Positions 26,415 to 34,899 of a stretch of 64,000 bases of DNA are shown here, one piece after another. Within the stretch, counting starts at the first letter, position 1. Every line of letters begins with the position of its first letter. Location: the NCBI GenBank assembly GCA_963736715.1, contig CAVTQA010000046.1, positions 388,360 through 452,359 of the forward strand, given 5' to 3'. Below the pieces are notes generated by a model. That model did no database searches. It saw only the letters and a program-made list of their open reading frames with translations, and had not been told where the DNA came from. This DNA comes from AP-15 sp963736715 (GTDB taxonomy: Bacteria; Pseudomonadota; Alphaproteobacteria; ATCC43930; CGMCC-115725). The position numbers and the translations under genes were made by a program.

Positions 26415-26960
26415 CTATGGATCGTATCGGGCCAGTGGCAGAGGAGGAAATGCCAGCCCCGGTCCGTCGGGCAGTTTCGGAGGTGTTTTTTGCCATGTTA
26501 TCACCCGATCCCCAAACTTTATTGAAGCGACTGTCCGATCAGGTTTAAGCCGTTTCCTTTCAGCGTCGGGGAGATTGCGAGCCTCCTCGTGAAGCGCATA
26601 AAGTCTCGCGATAAAGTTATCTAGTTCCTTTGTCGTCACGCGTCGTGTGTTCGAAAAATCCCAATAATCTACGCTCGGCGACCGAAGATATGTGTTACCA
26701 TCTTGATGGGTGAACCAAAGTCCGTGTACATAACGATTACGTAGAGCGGTCACCTTACTGAACTCATCGACAAGATCATCGCACGCTTCGGACAGATTAA
26801 TCGTGTACCACGTATTCTCTAGAACTCCTCGCATTACCTTAATACGCGCCTCCTGGTTCACGATGGAACGAAGCATGCTTGTCCGGTTTACACCCAAGAG
26901 CACTAGAATAGTTGATCGATGCTTTTTCGATGTACGTCCTATCTCACTGGACGCTCGCCA
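26415..26960 (-). pseudogene. HEPN-like protein fragment, copy 2 (C-terminal part)
   Basis: The C-terminal two-thirds of a protein of unknown family, ending LPLARYDP. It contains LVDEFSKVTALRNRYVHGLW; RNRYVH fits the RX4H motif of HEPN ribonucleases. The upstream part is homologous to the fragment at 28027-28269: in a shifted frame TYIEKASINYSSALG aligns with THIEEAMINFFSFLLG, so a frameshift lies near 26905. An IS1595-type element abuts its N-terminal end. Base composition is more AT-rich than the neighbours, suggesting transfer. The HEPN assignment is inference from one motif. Confidence 0.5.
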
Positions 26961-28020
26961 GGCTTTCGCCGTTGCATTTTGGATGTTGCCATGAACCGGT
27001 GTACAGCCCGTCATACGTCGGGGCCACCGCCTGCCCGCTGATCCCCAGCAATGAGCGGAACGCATTGAACGGGTAAAAACGGCGATTGAACCGGAACGTG
27101 AACTCGTTGAGATAGGCTTGAAGGTGCTGCGGGCTAACGCCGTGGTGGCAACCTCGCAGCCAGCTTTTCAGATTACTGAAGATCAAATGGGAGATCGGCA
27201 GAAAGTCCTCGGCCACGCTGGGATCACCTTGCGCCGCGACCGGCAGATGCCGATAGCCGCGATCGGGCAACGTCGCATAGCCGCCCCCGGCGTCTTTCAC
27301 CCAAGGCTCCGGGCTCGTCCGCCGTCTCGACAAAGCCGCACAGCGATCTTGCCGTCGGTCTGGCACTACTTCCATCCAATACGGCCGCATATCGGCCGTT
27401 GCGGCGCGGCAAGCCTTTGACGTTCTCGGGCTTGCGCGGGCGGACTTCGACAGCCGCGATAACGAGGCTTTGATTATGGACGCCGCGGCCCTCGCCGCGC
27501 GTCCTGCCGCCGACCCATAACTCGTCGATCTCGACATGATCCCGCGGCTGGCCACCGATGCGGTCGCGACCGGGTCGGACCATGCCGGCGCGGAGTTTGT
27601 GGAGGATCTGGAACGCCGTCTCGTAGCGGTTCAAGCCAAGCTGGCGCTGGAATTGGACGGCCGAGATGCCTGGCGTATGGCTCGAAACCAGGTAGGCGGC
27701 CCAGAATCAAATCGACAGCGGCGTGCGGGTCCGCTCCAAGACCCTGCCAGCCCTCAGCGCATGATCCCGCTACATTTGCGGCACCGCAGAATCTGCGGCC
27801 GGTTGGCGAAGCGGTAGGGTTCGCTGGCTTCGCCGCACCATCCGCAGACGAACCCGTCGCGCCATCGGATGGCTTCAAGGTAAGCAGCACAAGCCGTATC
27901 GTCAGGAAACAAGCGTTGGAACTCGAGCAGTGAACCCGGAAAGGGCAGATCCGCGCTGGGCAAGACAACGGCGGGCATGGCGGCATCTCGTTTCCGCCGC
28001 TAAACTACCAATGGTATGCT
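26961..28020 (-). mobile_element. IS1595-type insertion sequence, degraded
   Basis: The interval holds the pieces of an IS1595-family transposase in several frames, with the zinc-ribbon N-terminus at the right end and the C-terminus near 26970. Terminal inverted repeats are not clear, so the limits come from the coding pieces and from where homology of the flanking gene fragments begins. It separates two related gene fragments. Confidence 0.65.
26964..27978 (-). pseudogene. IS1595-family transposase, multiple frameshifts
   Basis: Starts MPAVVLPSADLPFPGSLLEF, then the zinc-ribbon part with FVCGWCG and LRCRKC. In later frames come QRQLGLNRYETAFQILHKLR, DHVEIDELWVGGR (DDE-type acidic residue), and near the end HLQAYLNEFTFRFNRR and GLYTGSWQHP. 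These parts are in the right order for IS1595 transposases (about 300 residues) but are spread over at least three frames. The gene is dead. Confidence 0.75.
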
Positions 28021-28026
28021 TGGGTG

Positions 28027-28269
28027 TCAACCGATAAGCATCGAACGAAGCACGGGTCTGGCTGCTCCACCTTTATCACCAAGCAGAAAGCTAAAAAAGT
28101 TGATCATGGCTTCTTCGATGTGCGTCCATATTCCACAGATCGCGCCCAGTCGCATGAGAATGTATTGATCATAAATCCCGCTGTTATATGCCCCTTTCGG
28201 CGCTTTCACCCAAGGCTCCGGGTCGTCTTTCCGTCGTTTTCGACGCTTTGCTTTTTTGTCGTCGGTCAT
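28027..28269 (-). pseudogene. HEPN-like protein fragment, copy 1 (N-terminal part)
   Basis: The ATG at 28269 overlaps the stop of the upstream membrane-protein gene (ATGA), so this is a coupled second gene of an operon. It begins with a lysine/arginine-rich stretch (MTDDKKAKRRKRRKDDPEPW), then YNSGIYDQYILMRLGAICGI, THIEEAMINFFSFLLGDKGG and PVLRSMLIG, where it runs into the IS1595-type element. Its middle is homologous to the start of the fragment at 26415-26960. The function is unknown; the helical EEAMINFF region resembles the start of HEPN-like folds. Confidence 0.55.
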
Positions 28270-28766
28270 GTCGACAGCGCGGCGGCAGTCCCGATGACGG
28301 CGCTGGCCAGCGCGACCTTCCAACCCCAACGCCGCGTGAGGTAGAGAATCACGAAGAAGCTCACCAGCGCATCGACGATGGTGAACATGCCGACGCGCAC
28401 GCGAGGCGCGACAAAGCCCGGATAGGCCTGCTTCACTTGCAGTCCATAGACTAACATGGCGACGTAGAAGATGTAGATGGCCAGCAGCCAGATCGCGATC
28501 ATGAACCCGGCGACGGTGCCTCCTGGCCGCGTGATCTCGAGCGGTGCGCTCAGCCGTTTGCCGGCATAGGCAAATCCGCTGGCCACCATGAGCAACACGA
28601 TCGCCAGGAGGATCGCCTCGCCGCCGCCATAGGAAACCCACGAGGCGGGCGCGTACGGCGGCGGCGCGGCTCCTTGGGCCTGCGCAAGCCGCAGAAGCGC
28701 GTCCGTCCGCGCTAACGGCGACACCAACGCCATCACCGCGATCCTCTTCCTGTTCGCCAGCACCAA
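28266..28766 (-). CDS. Unrecognised membrane protein, about four helices
   Basis: A 166-residue protein with hydrophobic helices at about residues 50-68 (AILLAIVLLMVASGFAYA), 85-108 (VAGFMIAIWLLAIYIFYVAML), 128-142 (TIVDALVSFFVILYL) and 148-163. It is an integral inner-membrane protein. I do not recognise the family. The first 40 residues are poorly hydrophobic and the true start may be later. The stop overlaps the start of the HEPN-like gene, so the two were probably translated together. Confidence 0.6.
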   Translation of the reverse strand: MVLANRKRIAVMALVSPLARTDALLRLAQAQGAAPPPYAPASWVSYGGGEAILLAIVLLMVASGFAYAGKRLSAPLEITRPGGTVAGFMIAIWLLAIYIFYVAMLVYGLQVKQAYPGFVAPRVRVGMFTIVDALVSFFVILYLTRRWGWKVALASAVIGTAAALST

Positions 28767-29384
28767 TATTGGGGCAGGATCGCGCAGCGTCTACGGGCTG
28801 GTCAACTGACTCTTAATGTTGTGGTTTCGTACTGACTCAATTTCTCGATTTCAGCCGCATAAACTCTATTCTGAAAGCCCAGTAAAGTCGAATTCAAATG
28901 CTTGGCGCGCTCGCGAAATATGAATAGGGAGGGGCATAGGTTGACTGCCGGCACGGGAATCTCGGTCGGCGCCTCTAATACCTGCACGCCCGCCGTTACC
29001 TGACCGGCACGGGACACACAATATCTATAAAGGGCGGATGCCGCGCAGATCCTCGGCCTGGGCGAGCCCCTCGTCGCGGTTCTCTCCTGGCTCCGGCCGT
29101 TCGGCAGGTTGGGGAAATCGACGATGAAACTGCCCTCTTGCGCCGGGATTAATCGACCGGGCACGCGGCGGGAAGGCCCCTCACCCCGACCCTCTCCCCG
29201 CAAGCGGGGCGAGGGGGTATCGCGTGGCTTTGCGAGTGCCACACCGAATTGGCCCAGACCTCGTCTGCCTGCTGCGTATTTTGTCGCCCGCAAAACTGCC
29301 GCAATTGTCTGATAGTAACACCGTTCGCGTTTTGCGGAGCCTACCATGATATATCAATAGACAGATCACCACGGGAAGAAAACA
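28767..29384. other. Gene-poor stretch with one palindromic repeat
   Basis: No gene is supported. A minus-strand frame from 28802 is open for 181 codons, but it runs through the family C repeat at 29177-29217 and shows no family signature. Its last 70 residues (AGQVTAGVQVLEAPTEIPVP ... LSQYETTTLRVS) look protein-like and may be a gene remnant. The AT-rich part, 28800-28960, differs from the surroundings. Confidence 0.4.
29177..29217. repeat. Dispersed palindromic repeat, family C (CTCTCCCCGCAAGCGGGG)
   Basis: CCCTCACCCCGACCCTCTCC followed by CCGCAAGCGGGGCGAGGGG, a hairpin-forming repeat scattered in many proteobacteria. Two relatives are present at 39203-39252 and 43995-44047, inside aldehyde dehydrogenase remnants. 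Confidence 0.75.
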
Positions 29385-29520
29385 GCCAGGAACAGCCAGC
29401 AAAACAGTCAGGTTCCGGCTGTTATTTTGCGGTCGATGCCGGAGAAACCGAGGGTTTCCGCGGCCAGCGCCAGCCGTGCTGGCTGTTATTTTCGGGAATA
29501 TCAGCGGTATCAGCAAACAG
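29385..29520. repeat. Second copy of the CTGTTATTT-rich repeat
   Basis: Related to 1270-1412: AACAGCCA, GGCTGTTATTTTGCGGTCG, GGGTTTCCGCGGCCAG, GGCTGTTATTTTCGG, TATCAGCGGTATCAGC. The unit CTGTTATTTT occurs twice within the copy. It directly adjoins the stop codon of the acyl-CoA dehydrogenase gene. Confidence 0.55.
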
Positions 29521-29521
29521 A

Positions 29522-30688
29522 TCAGAACATGCCCATTCCGAGGATGCCGTCGACCGGGTCGAGGCCGGCCAATACGCGCTTGCCGATCAGGTCGCGCAGG
29601 GTTTCAGTGGTGCCGCCGCCCAAGGTGCCGTAGCGCGCGCCGCGGTAGAAGCGCGAGACCGGGAATTCGTCGGTGAAGCCGTAGCCGCCATGCACCTGGA
29701 TAGCTTCGCTGGTGACGCGCAACGCCATCTCGTTGCAATAGGTCTTGGCGACCGCGGCAAGCAGCGGGTCGGGGAACGGGTCGGCGCTGGCGCAGGCGCG
29801 GTAGAGCATGCTGCGGCCGACCTCGATGTCCTTGTACATCTCGGCGATCTTCCAGCGCATGCCCTGAAACTCGCCGATCGCGCGGCCGAACGCCCGGCGC
29901 TCCTTGGCATAGCGCACCGCCTCTTCGAGCGCCCCCTCGGCGAGGCCCAGCGAGATGCTGGGGTTGAGGCAGCGCTGCGTGTTGAAGGCCGACAGCAATT
30001 TCCTGAAGCCGTCCTCGCGCAACACCAAATTCTCGGGCGGCAGAATGCAATCCTCGAAGCGGATCTCGTGCAGGTTTTCGCCGCCCATCGTGTGATAGGT
30101 GCCGGTGACCGAAAAGCCGGGGGCGCCCCGCTCGACCAGGACGCAGCCGATCCCCTCGCGGCCGGGCCGGCGGTCGACCCGCGTGAAGACAACGAACATC
30201 TGCGCCTCGTCGGCGCGGCTGATCAGGGTCTTGACGCCGTTGAGCTTGAGGGCATTGCCGGTCGTGTCGACATTGGTCTTGTAATTGGCGACGTCGGTGC
30301 CGGCGTCGGGCTCGGTCATGCAGATCGCCAGAATGGCGTCGCCGCTGCACACCGCCGGCAAAATGCGCGCCTTGATCTCGTCCGGCGCGTAGGTCGCGAT
30401 GATGCGGGTCTGCACACCGACTTCGCCAAGCACCGCCATCGCCGTCACATAGCAGGTCTTGGCGATCTCCTCGAGGACGAGCGCGGTGTCGAACACCGGC
30501 AGCCCCAGCCCGCCATATTCCTCCGGCACCGCCATTCCGAGGACGCCCAATTCGGCGAGAGCGCGCATGTTTTCCCACGGAAAGGTGCCGTCCATGTAGC
30601 GCAGCGCGTGCGGCCGGAATTCACGCTGCGCGAGTTCGCGGACAGTCTGCACGAAGCGGCGCTGCTCGTCCGATAGGCTCACAAACAT
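29522..30688 (-). CDS. Acyl-CoA dehydrogenase
   Basis: A 388-residue flavoprotein of normal length. It has the family start EQRRFVQTVRELAQREFRPH, the FAD region CMTEPDAGTDV, ERRAFGRAIGEFQGMRWKIA, and IQVHGGYGFTDEFPVSRFYR. It oxidises an acyl-CoA at C2-C3. Where most members have YEGT(S/A)E with the catalytic glutamate, this protein reads RYGTLGGGTTE, so the base may come from another position. No other beta-oxidation gene is adjacent, and the substrate cannot be inferred. Confidence 0.9.
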   Translation of the reverse strand: MFVSLSDEQRRFVQTVRELAQREFRPHALRYMDGTFPWENMRALAELGVLGMAVPEEYGGLGLPVFDTALVLEEIAKTCYVTAMAVLGEVGVQTRIIATYAPDEIKARILPAVCSGDAILAICMTEPDAGTDVANYKTNVDTTGNALKLNGVKTLISRADEAQMFVVFTRVDRRPGREGIGCVLVERGAPGFSVTGTYHTMGGENLHEIRFEDCILPPENLVLREDGFRKLLSAFNTQRCLNPSISLGLAEGALEEAVRYAKERRAFGRAIGEFQGMRWKIAEMYKDIEVGRSMLYRACASADPFPDPLLAAVAKTYCNEMALRVTSEAIQVHGGYGFTDEFPVSRFYRGARYGTLGGGTTETLRDLIGKRVLAGLDPVDGILGMGMF

Positions 30689-30994
30689 GCCATTGCTCCT
30701 GCTCAGAATTCGAGGACACCGATATTAGCGGCGATCACGGGTCCGCGCTGAAACGCTTTTTATTTAACGGGGGATCACAATCCAAGCATGCAAAACCTAA
30801 ACTTAGATATATCCTACACCGATCAGATCTCACGAGTTCATAAAATGTTAAGGCAATTTTAAGAAAAAGATCTTTCCTGATGCTTTTTTTGTCTGGGTTT
30901 TTGACGGATTTCTGACGTTCGGGCGAGCAAGTTAAGAAGGCGTTAACGAGATGATTCGGTAGCGCCCCAACATCGGAAGATCGGGTCGAACACA
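30689..30994. promoter_or_regulatory. AT-rich intergenic region ahead of the hybrid kinase gene
   Basis: About 300 bases with low GC for this window, carrying several T and A tracts (for example TGCTTTTTTTGTC near 30880-30893). It separates divergent genes and must carry both promoters. No clear -35/-10 pair or operator stands out, and no gene is supported. Confidence 0.35.
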
Positions 30995-32659
30995 ATGCCT
31001 GGCCTCGCTCCCGAAATCCTGAACGCCCTCTGCTCGGCGGGCGCCGCCGCCTGGCCGGCCCTCGGCCTCCTAGCCGGGTTTCTCCTCGTCCGGCTGCGCT
31101 ACGAGCGCACTAAACGCACGGCCGCCGAACGCGAGCTGCAGGACAGCGAGAGCCGGTATCGGGCGATCTTCGAGACGGCGGTCGACGCAATCATTGTCAG
31201 CGACCAGCACGGTATCATCCAAGAATTCAGCAGGGCGGCCGAATCCATGACCGGTTACCGGGCGGCGGAACTGATTGGCCAGAACATGCGGGTGCTGCTG
31301 CCCCCGGCCATGCGGCAGGAGCCTGAGCGCTATACGGCGCGTTATTTGTGGACGATCGATGAACTCGAAGTCTGCCGCAAGGACGGGTCGGTTTTTCCGG
31401 CGCATCTGTCGATCGCCGAATGGTGGGCCGGCGGATACCGGCATTTTACCGGCATCCTGCGCGACCTCACCGTGCAGCACCGCGAGCAGGTCGAGCGGAC
31501 CAAGCTGGAAGCGCAGCTGCACCAGGCGCAGAAGATGGAAGCCATCGGCAATCTGACCGGAGGCATGGCGCATGATTTCAACAACATGCTGGGCGTGATC
31601 ATCGGCAATATCGACCTGCTGCGGGACCTGAAAGGGGATGATCCCGATATCGACGAGCTGACGCGTGAAGCGCTCGACGCGGCATTTCGCGGGGCCGATC
31701 TGACGCGCCGCCTGCTCGCCTTTGCCCGGCAGCAGCCGCTCCGGCCGCAACACGTCGACGTCAACGAGCTGGTCTCCGGGATCACTCGGCTGCTGCGCCG
31801 AACCATCGGCGAGGACGTCGAAATCTCGCTCGACCTCGCGGCGGAGCTGTGGCCGGTCGTCGTCGACCCGGCGCAGCTCGAGGCGAGCCTGACCAATCTG
31901 GCCACCAATGCCCGCGATGCCATGGCCGATGGCGGGCGTCTGATGATTGTGACCGGCAATCGCACGCTCGACACCGATTATGCCGCGCAACACGCCGAGG
32001 TCGTACCGGGCGGCTATGTCATGCTCGAAGTCAGCGACACCGGATGCGGCATGACCCCGGAAGTCATGCATCGGATTTTCGAGCCGTTCTTTACGACCAA
32101 GAGCCGGGACAAGGGTACCGGCCTCGGTCTCAGCATGGTCTTCGGGTTCATCAAGCAATCGGGCGGACATATCGGCGTCTACAGCGAACCCGGAATTGGC
32201 ACGACGTTCCGCCTTTTCCTGCCGCGCATGGCCGAGGATGTGCCGGCCGTCGAGGAGAGCTGCGCAACGCCGCTGTTGCACGGCAGAGGCGAGTCGGTCT
32301 TGGTGGTCGAAGACAATGCGGCCCTGCGGCGCGTCGTTACGCGCCAGCTGGGTGAGCTGGGCTATCGGGTGCTCGCCGCCGAGAATGCGGCAGCTGGTCT
32401 CGAGTTGCTCGATCGGCAGAGTATCGATCTGCTGTTGACCGATATCGTAATGCCGGGCGGGATCAATGGCCGCGAATTGGCGCGGCGGGCCCGCCAGCGC
32501 TGGCCGTCAATCAAGATCGTCTTTACCTCGGGGTTCTCGGAAGCGCGGCTGAACGGCGATGGGGGTCCGCTGGCCGCCTGCACGCCGCTGCTGAGCAAAC
32601 CCTATCGCAAGGAAGACCTGGCGAGCGCGGCGCGCGAAGCGCTTGACCGGGTCGCGTAA
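30995..32659 (+). CDS. Hybrid sensor histidine kinase (TM-PAS-HisKA-HATPase-REC)
   Basis: A 554-residue protein. One N-terminal membrane helix (about 17-34) is followed by a PAS domain (about 52-165, FETAVDAIIVSDQHGIIQEF). The HisKA site is GGMAHDFNNMLG (His193). HATPase follows with N box LATNARDAM and DTGCGM, then FFTTKSRDKGTGLGLSM. A C-terminal receiver carries its aspartate in LLLTDIVMPG and a lysine in LLSKPYR. It senses an unknown cue and phosphorylates its own receiver. No response-regulator gene is adjacent, so a phosphotransfer partner lies elsewhere. Confidence 0.92.
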   Translation: MPGLAPEILNALCSAGAAAWPALGLLAGFLLVRLRYERTKRTAAERELQDSESRYRAIFETAVDAIIVSDQHGIIQEFSRAAESMTGYRAAELIGQNMRVLLPPAMRQEPERYTARYLWTIDELEVCRKDGSVFPAHLSIAEWWAGGYRHFTGILRDLTVQHREQVERTKLEAQLHQAQKMEAIGNLTGGMAHDFNNMLGVIIGNIDLLRDLKGDDPDIDELTREALDAAFRGADLTRRLLAFARQQPLRPQHVDVNELVSGITRLLRRTIGEDVEISLDLAAELWPVVVDPAQLEASLTNLATNARDAMADGGRLMIVTGNRTLDTDYAAQHAEVVPGGYVMLEVSDTGCGMTPEVMHRIFEPFFTTKSRDKGTGLGLSMVFGFIKQSGGHIGVYSEPGIGTTFRLFLPRMAEDVPAVEESCATPLLHGRGESVLVVEDNAALRRVVTRQLGELGYRVLAAENAAAGLELLDRQSIDLLLTDIVMPGGINGRELARRARQRWPSIKIVFTSGFSEARLNGDGGPLAACTPLLSKPYRKEDLASAAREALDRVA

Positions 32660-32667
32660 CTTCCGCG

Positions 32668-33134
32668 CGAGCGCGGATCGTCCGCGGCGTCGACCGTGGC
32701 ACGATCGTCGTCACCGACACGGGGCTGCGGCCATGCTGCTCCAATGCGTCCAACGACGAGCTCAGCGACAGCGCCGACCTCTCGGTCCTTCTCCGGCCGG
32801 AGCGAGTCCATGTCGAAACGCCCGGCGGCGGGACCGCCGCGGGACAGAGCCGAGTGCCCGCGCGGATGCCGACGCGACCTATCTCGGCCTTGCCGCTGGT
32901 GCGGTCGAGCCTGTTGTCCGGCGCGATCTTCGCCTCCATCATCTCCTTTTCGGATATCAACTTGGCATTGTTCTTGGCGGGACCGGAATCGACCAGTTTG
33001 CCGGTGCGCATCTTCTCGCAAATTCAGTGGCAGGCGATCCCACCATCGCTGCCGCCGCGTCACTGCAGATCGTCATCATCGGGATGTTGATCCTGGTCGT
33101 GCAGCGCATCTTCCGGCTGCGCCTTGTCGTGTGA
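32668..33134 (+). pseudogene. Polyamine-type ABC transporter remnant (ATPase tail fused to permease tail)
   Basis: An open frame joins a TOBE-like end of a PotA/FbpC-type ATPase (VRGVDRGTIVVTDTGLR ... LLRPERVHVETPGGG) to the end of a PotC-type permease (LPLVRSSLLSGAIFASIISF, then SDINLALFLAGP). A frameshift near 33045 separates this from the permease tail (AAAASLQIVIIGMLILVVQR), which ends at 33134. The missing middle would have held the rest of both genes. It looks like the scar of a large deletion in a spermidine/putrescine transporter operon. Confidence 0.65.
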
Positions 33135-33238
33135 CGGGACGATTGGGACCACACCATGCCGGGTCCCGCTGCCGGCGCTGAAAAACATCCGCTGGCAATT
33201 TCGGTGGCGATGGCTATGTCACAAGTTAAGAGCGAGAA

Positions 33239-33328
33239 GGATGGGTGGCCGAGCGGTTTAAGGCACCGGTCTTGAAAACCGGCGTGCCCGCAAGGGTACC
33301 GTGGGTTCGAATCCCACCCCATCCGCCA
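33239..33328 (+). tRNA. tRNA-Ser (anticodon TGA)
   Basis: A 90-base class II tRNA with an encoded CCA. The acceptor pairs GGATGGG with CCCATCC, the anticodon loop is CTTGAAA (anticodon TGA), the long variable arm is GCGTGCCCGCAAGGGTACC, and the T arm is GTGGG-TTCGAAT-CCCAC. All arms pair, so it should be functional. Confidence 0.96.
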
Positions 33329-33449
33329 TGCCCCCTGTTCTCTCGCCACAATCGTGGCGTCTCACTATTTGTCCGGTTCCCGCAACCGAGTGTGAGGCTG
33401 CAGGGAGCTGGCCAACGGCCTCTTCGATCAAACCCTAATGAGGCAAGTG

Positions 33450-34073
33450 ATGGCAGAGCAGAAATGGACGATGCGCGGCGAGTATATGGAGAGCTGCAAC
33501 TGCGATTACCTGTGCCCGTGCATCTATACGAACCCGCAGGCGCCGGTGACGTACGATCACTGCACGGCGGGGCTGGTGTTTCGGATCGATGCCGGAAAAT
33601 GCGGAGATATCGTCCTCGACGGGTTAAAGTTCGCGCTGGTGATCCGCTCCGGCAAAGTCATGGCCGATGGCAACTGGATCTTCGCCGGCGTTGTCGACGA
33701 GCGCGCGGATGAGGCGCAGCGCCAAGCGCTCGCCGCAATCGTCGGCGGGCAGGCGGGCGGGCCGCCCGCCTTCATCCGCGAAAACCTGGTCAGCGATTTC
33801 CGCGGCATCGCCTACAGGCCCATTGAGTTCGCTCTGGATGGGCTCAAGCGCTCGACCGTGATCCCCGACGTGTTGGCTTTCGAGATCGAAGGCGTCGCCT
33901 CGCGCAACCGCAGCGGCGAGCCGTTCTACATCGACAACACCGCGCACCCCGCGGGCCGCCGCCTAGCCTTGGCGCGCGCGAAGGAGATGCATATGCATGG
34001 CTTTGGCCTCGAACTCGATCTCGTCGGGAAGGGCAACAACGGCCATTTCGCGCCGTTCAGCTGGGCGGCATAA
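33450..34073 (+). CDS. DUF1326 protein, first copy
   Basis: A 207-residue protein with the DUF1326 hallmark near the N-terminus, ESCNCDYLCPC (Cys16, 18, 22, 24). It continues with DGLKFALVIRSGKVMADGNW, a conserved VDERADEAQRQAL segment, and at the end GKGNNGHFAPFSW. The clustered cysteines suggest metal or redox chemistry, but the function is not established. There is no signal peptide. I chose ATG 33450; one four codons earlier is possible. It is followed in the same frame by a DUF2182 membrane-protein gene and then a second DUF1326 gene. Confidence 0.88.
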   Translation: MAEQKWTMRGEYMESCNCDYLCPCIYTNPQAPVTYDHCTAGLVFRIDAGKCGDIVLDGLKFALVIRSGKVMADGNWIFAGVVDERADEAQRQALAAIVGGQAGGPPAFIRENLVSDFRGIAYRPIEFALDGLKRSTVIPDVLAFEIEGVASRNRSGEPFYIDNTAHPAGRRLALARAKEMHMHGFGLELDLVGKGNNGHFAPFSWAA

Positions 34074-34175
34074 GCGCTGACCAGCCCGCCTGCCGCCGCT
34101 TCGGCGAACCGCGCCAGCCAGATCGCGGCGCTGCTGCTGCGCGATCGCGTCGTCATTTGGCTGGCTCTCGCCGGC

Positions 34176-34880
34176 GTGACCGCACTCTCCTGGCTCTACG
34201 TCTATCGGCAAATGGGTGCGATGGAGGGAATGACGGATATCGCCATGCCCGTCACATTTACACCCTGGACGGCCAGCGACTTCGCCCTCAATATGGCGAT
34301 CTGGTGGGCGATGATGCCGGGCATGATGCTGCCCAGCGCCGCGCCGATGATCCTGACCTTCGCGACGATCAACCGGCAGAAGCGCCGGCGCGGCCAGCCT
34401 TTTGTTCCCACAATGGTGTTCACGTCGGGGTATCTGATCGCCTGGGGGCTGTTCGGTGTCTTTGCGACTTTCGCGGATTGGGGTTTAGAACGTGCTGCCC
34501 TGATTGCGCCAACTACAGGAAGGCTCGCCCCGGTATCGGGCGCCATCGTCGTCATGGCAGCAGGTATTTACCAGCTCACCCCATTGAAATCGGTCTGCCT
34601 GACACACTGCCGCTCGCCCTTCGACTTCGTTCTCAACCACTGGCGAGACGGCAGCGCGGGCGCAATGCGGATGGGGGTGGAGCACGGGCTTTATTGTCTG
34701 GGCTGCTGCTGGTTTTTGATGGCGCTGCTGTTCGCAGCCGGCATCATGAGCCTTATGTGGATGGCCGCGATCACCGTCTTCGTCTTTGTCGAAAAACTGT
34801 TCCCGGCCGGACAGTGGATTGCGCGCGCCAGCGGTGTTGCGATGCTGGGGCTCGGCATCTACCTTATCTGCCAGGCTTGA
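34176..34880 (+). CDS. DUF2182 integral membrane protein
   Basis: A 234-residue protein, counting from GTG 34176, with several hydrophobic helices. Family motifs are WWAMMPGMMLPSAAPMI, YQLTPLKSVCLTHCRSP and GLYCLGCCWFLMAL. The CxxxC and CLGCCW cysteines and many methionines suggest copper or other metal handling. The real start is unclear: the frame is open back to the stop of the DUF1326 gene (34073), and the upstream part encodes the first half of a membrane helix (VVIWLALAGV), yet it has no ATG, GTG or TTG, only a CTG at 34077. Confidence 0.8.
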   Translation: MTALSWLYVYRQMGAMEGMTDIAMPVTFTPWTASDFALNMAIWWAMMPGMMLPSAAPMILTFATINRQKRRRGQPFVPTMVFTSGYLIAWGLFGVFATFADWGLERAALIAPTTGRLAPVSGAIVVMAAGIYQLTPLKSVCLTHCRSPFDFVLNHWRDGSAGAMRMGVEHGLYCLGCCWFLMALLFAAGIMSLMWMAAITVFVFVEKLFPAGQWIARASGVAMLGLGIYLICQA

Positions 34881-34899
34881 CCTCGGGTGGGAGTCGCGC

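Noticed and set aside
28802..29347. A 181-codon minus-strand gene
   Set aside because: It passes through a dispersed hairpin repeat and has no recognisable domain; only its end looks protein-like.
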